A stretch of 19,149 nucleotides of DNA, taken from assembly GCA_029264635.1 (NCBI GenBank), contig JARIAA010000202.1, positions 1 through 19,149 of the forward strand. The letters are read 5' to 3'. Source of the DNA: Psychrobacter sp. Lineage in GTDB: Bacteria; Pseudomonadota; Gammaproteobacteria; Pseudomonadales; Moraxellaceae. The notes below the pieces were generated by a model. The model was not told the origin of the DNA, made no database searches, and was given only the letters and a program-made list of their open reading frames with translations. Positions 16,060-19,149 of this stretch are shown here, piece after piece. Both the position numbers and the translations under genes were made by a program. Positions within the stretch are counted from its first letter, which is position 1, and each line of letters begins with the position of its first letter.

Positions 16060-16098
16060 ATGGTGAGTTAGCCATATCACTCACCATTTATGGTTTTT
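16060..16098 (+). terminator. Probable terminator hairpin after serS
   Basis: A perfect 9-bp stem (ATGGTGAGT at 16060-16068, ACTCACCAT at 16079-16087) encloses a 10-base loop, with GGTTTTTA a few bases beyond. The T run is separated from the stem, so efficiency is uncertain. Confidence 0.6.
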
Positions 16099-16317
16099 AT
16101 CTTATGACTCATAGTTGTTTAAAAAAACCGATATGAGTCATTGTGAAATACAAACGATTTTATAATGCCATTTTTGGCTTGGCTTATTGCAAATATGTTA
16201 ATATTGCCGCTTAATGAAACGCCTTGTTCTAAAAAGCTTTGATTGCGCTTTTCTTCTATTTCTCAATTTATTCTCTTCTCATCTTTCATACTTTTCATTC
16301 GAATATTAGGACGCGCT

Positions 16318-18315
16318 ATGCCCACCCCAATTAATGAACGTAAACTTGCCAATGCCATCCGTGTGCTCTCATTTGACGCAGTGCAAAAAGCCAACTCTGG
16401 ACATCCTGGTGCGCCGATGGGCATGGCCGATATCGCAGAAGTACTATGGCGCAAGTTTTTGAAGCACAATCCTGCCGATCCACATTGGCATAACCGTGAC
16501 CGCTTTGTATTGTCCAATGGTCATGGTTCAATGCTGATTTATTCATTGCTACATTTATCAGGCTACGATGTCAGCGTCGATGATCTAAAAGGTTTTCGTC
16601 AACTGCATTCCAAAACCCCAGGTCACCCTGAGCTGGGTTATACGCCGGGTATTGAAACGACCACAGGGCCATTAGGTCAGGGCATCGCCAATGCGGTTGG
16701 TTTTGCAATTGCAGAAAAAACCTTAGCTGCGCAGTTTAATCGCGACGGTCATAATATCGTTGACCATCATACTTATGCGTTCTTAGGCGATGGCTGCTTG
16801 ATGGAAGGTATCAGTCATGAAGTTTGCTCGCTCGCTGGCACGCTTAAGCTTGGCAAATTAGTCTTCTTTTATGATGATAACGGCATCTCTATCGATGGCG
16901 ACGTCGAAGGCTGGTTCACTGACGACACACAAATGCGCTTCGAGAGTTATGGTTGGCAAGTGATTAAAGTCGATGGGCATGATACCGATGCGATCACTAA
17001 AGCGACTGAGCAGGCGATTGCTGAAACCAATAAGCCAAGCTTAATCATTTGTAAAACTATCATTGGTGTGGGTAGCCCGAACAAACAAGGCTTAGCATCT
17101 AGCCATGGCGCGCCACTTGGTGATGATGAGATTGCTTTAACGCGTGACGCGTTATCTTGGAAACACGGCCCGTTTGATTTAGATGAAGAGATCTATGAAG
17201 CCTGGGATGGTAAAGCGAAAGGCGATGTACAACAAAAGAACTGGGATGCGGACTTTGAAGCTTATAAAAAAGCTTATCCAAAGCTGGCAAGCGAACTATT
17301 ACGTCGTTTAAATGGCGAATTGCCAGCAGATTTTGATAGCCAAGCAAAAGACTATATCCAGCAAACGCAAGAGCAGGGCGGCGATATTGCCAGCCGTAAA
17401 GCCAGTCAAAATGCGATCAACACCTTGCAGCCTTTATTGCCAGAGTTATTGGGCGGTTCAGCGGATCTCGCAGGCTCGAACCTCACGCTATTTAAAGGTG
17501 CTAAAGGTATTGAAACAGATGACGATGGCAACTATATCTACTATGGTGTGCGCGAGTTCGGTATGACGGCGATTGCCAATGGTATCGCGCTACATGGCGG
17601 CTTTATCCCTTACGTCGCAACCTTCCTGATGTTTATGGAATATGCGCGTAACGCCGTGCGTATGGGCGCATTGATGAAGCAACGTATCATCCATGTTTAT
17701 ACCCATGATTCAATCGGTCTAGGTGAAGATGGCCCAACGCATCAGCCCGTTGAGAAATTGACTAGCCTACGTACCACGCCAAACCTACGTACATGGCGTC
17801 CTTGTGATGCAGTGGAGTCGGCAACCGCTTGGGTGGAAGCGATTAAATCTGAAAACAACCCATCAGCGCTTATCTTTAGCCGTCAAAGCTTGCCACATCA
17901 AGCGCGTGATAGTGAGCAAGTGGCGAATATCCCTAAAGGTGGTTATGTATTAGCGAAAGAAAAGAGCGAGCTAAAGGCCATCATTATTGCTACAGGCTCA
18001 GAAGTTGGCCTTGCTATGCAAGCGCACGAGACGTTAAGTGGAAATGGTGTCGGCGTGCGTGTGGTCTCAATGCCGTGTGCTGAGATTTTCATGGAGCAAG
18101 ATGCGAGCTACCGCGAGTCGGTATTGCCTGCCAATATCCGCGCCCGCGTCGCTGTGGAAGCCGCGCATGTAGACTACTGGTATAAGTTCGTTGGTCTCGA
18201 TGGCAAAGTCATCGGCATGACCACTTATGGCGAATCAGCACCTGCTGAGGATTTGTATAAAGAGTTTGGTATTACTACGGATGCTGTGGTTGAGGCTGTG
18301 AATAGTTTGGTCTGA
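16318..18315 (+). CDS. tkt: Transketolase
   Basis: This thiamine-diphosphate enzyme moves two-carbon ketol units between sugars in the non-oxidative pentose phosphate pathway, linking it to glycolysis. The 665-residue product (E. coli TktA has 663) contains GHPGAPMGMADIAEVLW near residues 27-43. The cofactor motif runs from GDG (157-159) to DDN (Asn188), and the pyrimidine-domain REFGMTA holds Glu413, equivalent to the cofactor-activating Glu411 of E. coli. HDSIGLGEDGPTHQPVE provides the active-site histidine loop. The frame is open back to a TTG at 16243, but the ATG at 16318 has AGGA at 16308-16311 and begins at the usual residue. It is probably monocistronic. In Psychrobacter-like bacteria the pathway also matters for supplying pentose to purine synthesis (inference). 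Confidence 0.97.
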   Translation: MPTPINERKLANAIRVLSFDAVQKANSGHPGAPMGMADIAEVLWRKFLKHNPADPHWHNRDRFVLSNGHGSMLIYSLLHLSGYDVSVDDLKGFRQLHSKTPGHPELGYTPGIETTTGPLGQGIANAVGFAIAEKTLAAQFNRDGHNIVDHHTYAFLGDGCLMEGISHEVCSLAGTLKLGKLVFFYDDNGISIDGDVEGWFTDDTQMRFESYGWQVIKVDGHDTDAITKATEQAIAETNKPSLIICKTIIGVGSPNKQGLASSHGAPLGDDEIALTRDALSWKHGPFDLDEEIYEAWDGKAKGDVQQKNWDADFEAYKKAYPKLASELLRRLNGELPADFDSQAKDYIQQTQEQGGDIASRKASQNAINTLQPLLPELLGGSADLAGSNLTLFKGAKGIETDDDGNYIYYGVREFGMTAIANGIALHGGFIPYVATFLMFMEYARNAVRMGALMKQRIIHVYTHDSIGLGEDGPTHQPVEKLTSLRTTPNLRTWRPCDAVESATAWVEAIKSENNPSALIFSRQSLPHQARDSEQVANIPKGGYVLAKEKSELKAIIIATGSEVGLAMQAHETLSGNGVGVRVVSMPCAEIFMEQDASYRESVLPANIRARVAVEAAHVDYWYKFVGLDGKVIGMTTYGESAPAEDLYKEFGITTDAVVEAVNSLV

Positions 18316-18379
18316 TTTGTAGGCTGCGGCTTTAGCCCAGGATTTAGCTATGATTTGTAGTTGAGTTGATGACATTGAG

Positions 18380-18416
18380 AGAGCTACTGGATAATTCTGG
18401 TGGCTCTTTTTTTATT
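18380..18416 (+). terminator. Rho-independent terminator after tkt
   Basis: AGAGCTACT (18380-18388) pairs with GGTGGCTCT (18399-18407), with two G-U pairs and a 10-base loop. It is followed by seven T and a further T-rich tail. It isolates tkt from the PAAR gene. Confidence 0.85.
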
Positions 18417-18537
18417 TGGTTTTTGGCTTTTAATTGATATTTGTTTACCTTTCTGCTTAACTAAGCCTAAGTTTAATTTCTCAATAGCAAAACTTGTTTG
18501 CAAATCAAGTTTTAGAATAATACTTTGGAATAATATC

Positions 18538-19074
18538 ATGGCAGCCTATATCACCGTTGGCGCTACAACTACTCACGGCGGTACAGTTATTACGGGTTCA
18601 CCGCATACCACGCACAATGGCGTGCAAGTCTCACGTAAAGGCGATAAAGTCATCTGCAAAAAATGTAAAAAGCTTACTACTATTCTTACTGGCGATCCTA
18701 CTTTTATCGTCGATGGTGCGCCTATTGCACGCGGTGGTGATGTTACGAGCTGCGGTGCGAAATTGATTGCTATTCAGCAGTCGTTCTGTGAGTCGGACTT
18801 TGAGGTGCAGGGGGTTGAGCAGCCCACCCCTTTACAGTTTCCTAAGTCTGATCCAGATGCTTTATTTGCTGCTATCAATGACAAAGTTTACAAGGATAGA
18901 TTTCAATTGCTAGATCAACATAGCCAACTTCCATTAGCCTATATCAATTATCGTTTAGATTATGATGGTAAATCCGTTGAAGGCAAAACTGATGCAGAGG
19001 GATTTACTGAAATAATTGAGTCAAATTACTCAGCGGAAGTAAATATTTATTTATTAATAGATGAGGAAGAGTAA
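18538..19074 (+). CDS. PAAR-domain protein with C-terminal extension, type VI secretion spike tip
   Basis: PAAR proteins cap the VgrG spike of the type VI secretion system and carry or recruit effectors. The 178-residue product has the PAAR fold in residues about 5-85: THGGTVITGSPHTTHNG at the start, candidate metal ligands His13, His23, His26, Cys40, Cys43 and Cys72, and the typical FIVDGAPIARGGDVTSCGAKLI ending. Residues about 115-178 (AYINYRLDYDGKSVEGKTDAEGFTEII) resemble the transthyretin-like, prealbumin-type domain often appended to PAAR or VgrG. It is too small to be an obvious toxin and probably acts as an adaptor. The frame is open to 18400, but the ATG at 18538 is preceded by TTGGAA and starts the PAAR domain. 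The next gene begins two bases after the stop. Confidence 0.88.
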   Translation: MAAYITVGATTTHGGTVITGSPHTTHNGVQVSRKGDKVICKKCKKLTTILTGDPTFIVDGAPIARGGDVTSCGAKLIAIQQSFCESDFEVQGVEQPTPLQFPKSDPDALFAAINDKVYKDRFQLLDQHSQLPLAYINYRLDYDGKSVEGKTDAEGFTEIIESNYSAEVNIYLLIDEEE

Positions 19075-19075
19075 T

Positions 19076-19149
19076 ATGGCGCAAAGAGAGATTCGCTGTG
19101 GCAGTTATCATTTAACGAAAGCTGATAATAATGGTAATAAATGTATTGA
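19076..19149 (+). CDS. 5' end of a gene in operon with the PAAR gene, cut by the window edge
   Basis: An ATG at 19076 follows the PAAR stop after one base. It is preceded by GAGGAAGAG inside the end of the PAAR gene, a strong ribosome site, so the two are very likely translated from one message. Only 24 codons are present (MAQREIRCGSYHLTKADNNGNKCI) and I do not recognise them. By position it could be a type VI effector, an adaptor or an immunity protein. The sequence has no signal peptide in the visible part. Confidence 0.7.
   Translation, partial: MAQREIRCGSYHLTKADNNGNKCI

Noticed and set aside
16243..16317. Upstream TTG start for transketolase
   Set aside because: The added residues are hydrophobic and unlike the family. 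The ATG at 16318 has a good ribosome site and gives the normal length.
18400..18537. Hydrophobic N-terminal extension of the PAAR protein
   Set aside because: It would start inside the tkt terminator. PAAR proteins are not secreted by a signal peptide, and the ATG at 18538 begins the domain directly.
1..19149. CRISPR arrays, tRNA or rRNA genes, insertion sequences, riboswitches
   Set aside because: I saw no regularly spaced repeats, no cloverleaf or rRNA-like stretches, no transposase frames and no recognisable riboswitch core on either strand.

Overview
The window looks like chromosome from a gammaproteobacterium of the Moraxellaceae, most likely Psychrobacter or a close relative. This rests on the long (529-residue) isocitrate lyase, the purMN / PerM-like permease / hda neighbourhood, the A+T-rich intergenic regions and the general character of the proteins. 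The genus is an inference made without a database search. Most of the window is housekeeping sequence. I see no CRISPR array, tRNA, rRNA, insertion sequence or prophage.

Layout from left to right. The left edge may hold the 5' end of a leftward gene (1-56). It is followed by a rightward, signal-less YkuD-fold protein (204-719) that may be a cytoplasmic L,D-carboxypeptidase. Convergent to it is a leftward CYTH-CHAD triphosphatase-like gene (861-2405), and then leftward aceA, isocitrate lyase (2536-4125), with its own terminator. A long A+T-rich divergent region separates aceA from a rightward LysR-type regulator (4807-5796). Next comes a rightward aldehyde dehydrogenase of the succinate-semialdehyde type (6226-7542). 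An in-frame amber codon interrupts it 23 codons before its natural end at 7614. Isocitrate lyase and this dehydrogenase both yield succinate, and the regulator lies between them.

A leftward purM-purN operon (9527-7789, coupled by a TAATG overlap) is divergent from a rightward PerM/AI-2E family permease (9901-11010). After a structured 330-base gap come the DnaA-inactivating protein gene hda (11341-12144) and a secreted DUF2057-like protein (12235-12930). Leftward dps (13030-13518) and a YcxB-like membrane protein (13822-14481) follow, then rightward serS (14753-16039) and tkt (16318-18315). The right edge carries a PAAR-domain gene (18538-19074) and the first codons of a tightly linked downstream gene. 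This marks the beginning of a type VI secretion cargo cluster or orphan island, and it is the only clearly accessory part of the window.

The main points worth a second look are the amber codon in the dehydrogenase, the PAAR gene with its cut-off partner, the signal-less YkuD protein, the Hda C-terminal tail, and several inverted or direct repeats in the regulatory gaps. I did not find a clear new multi-gene system.
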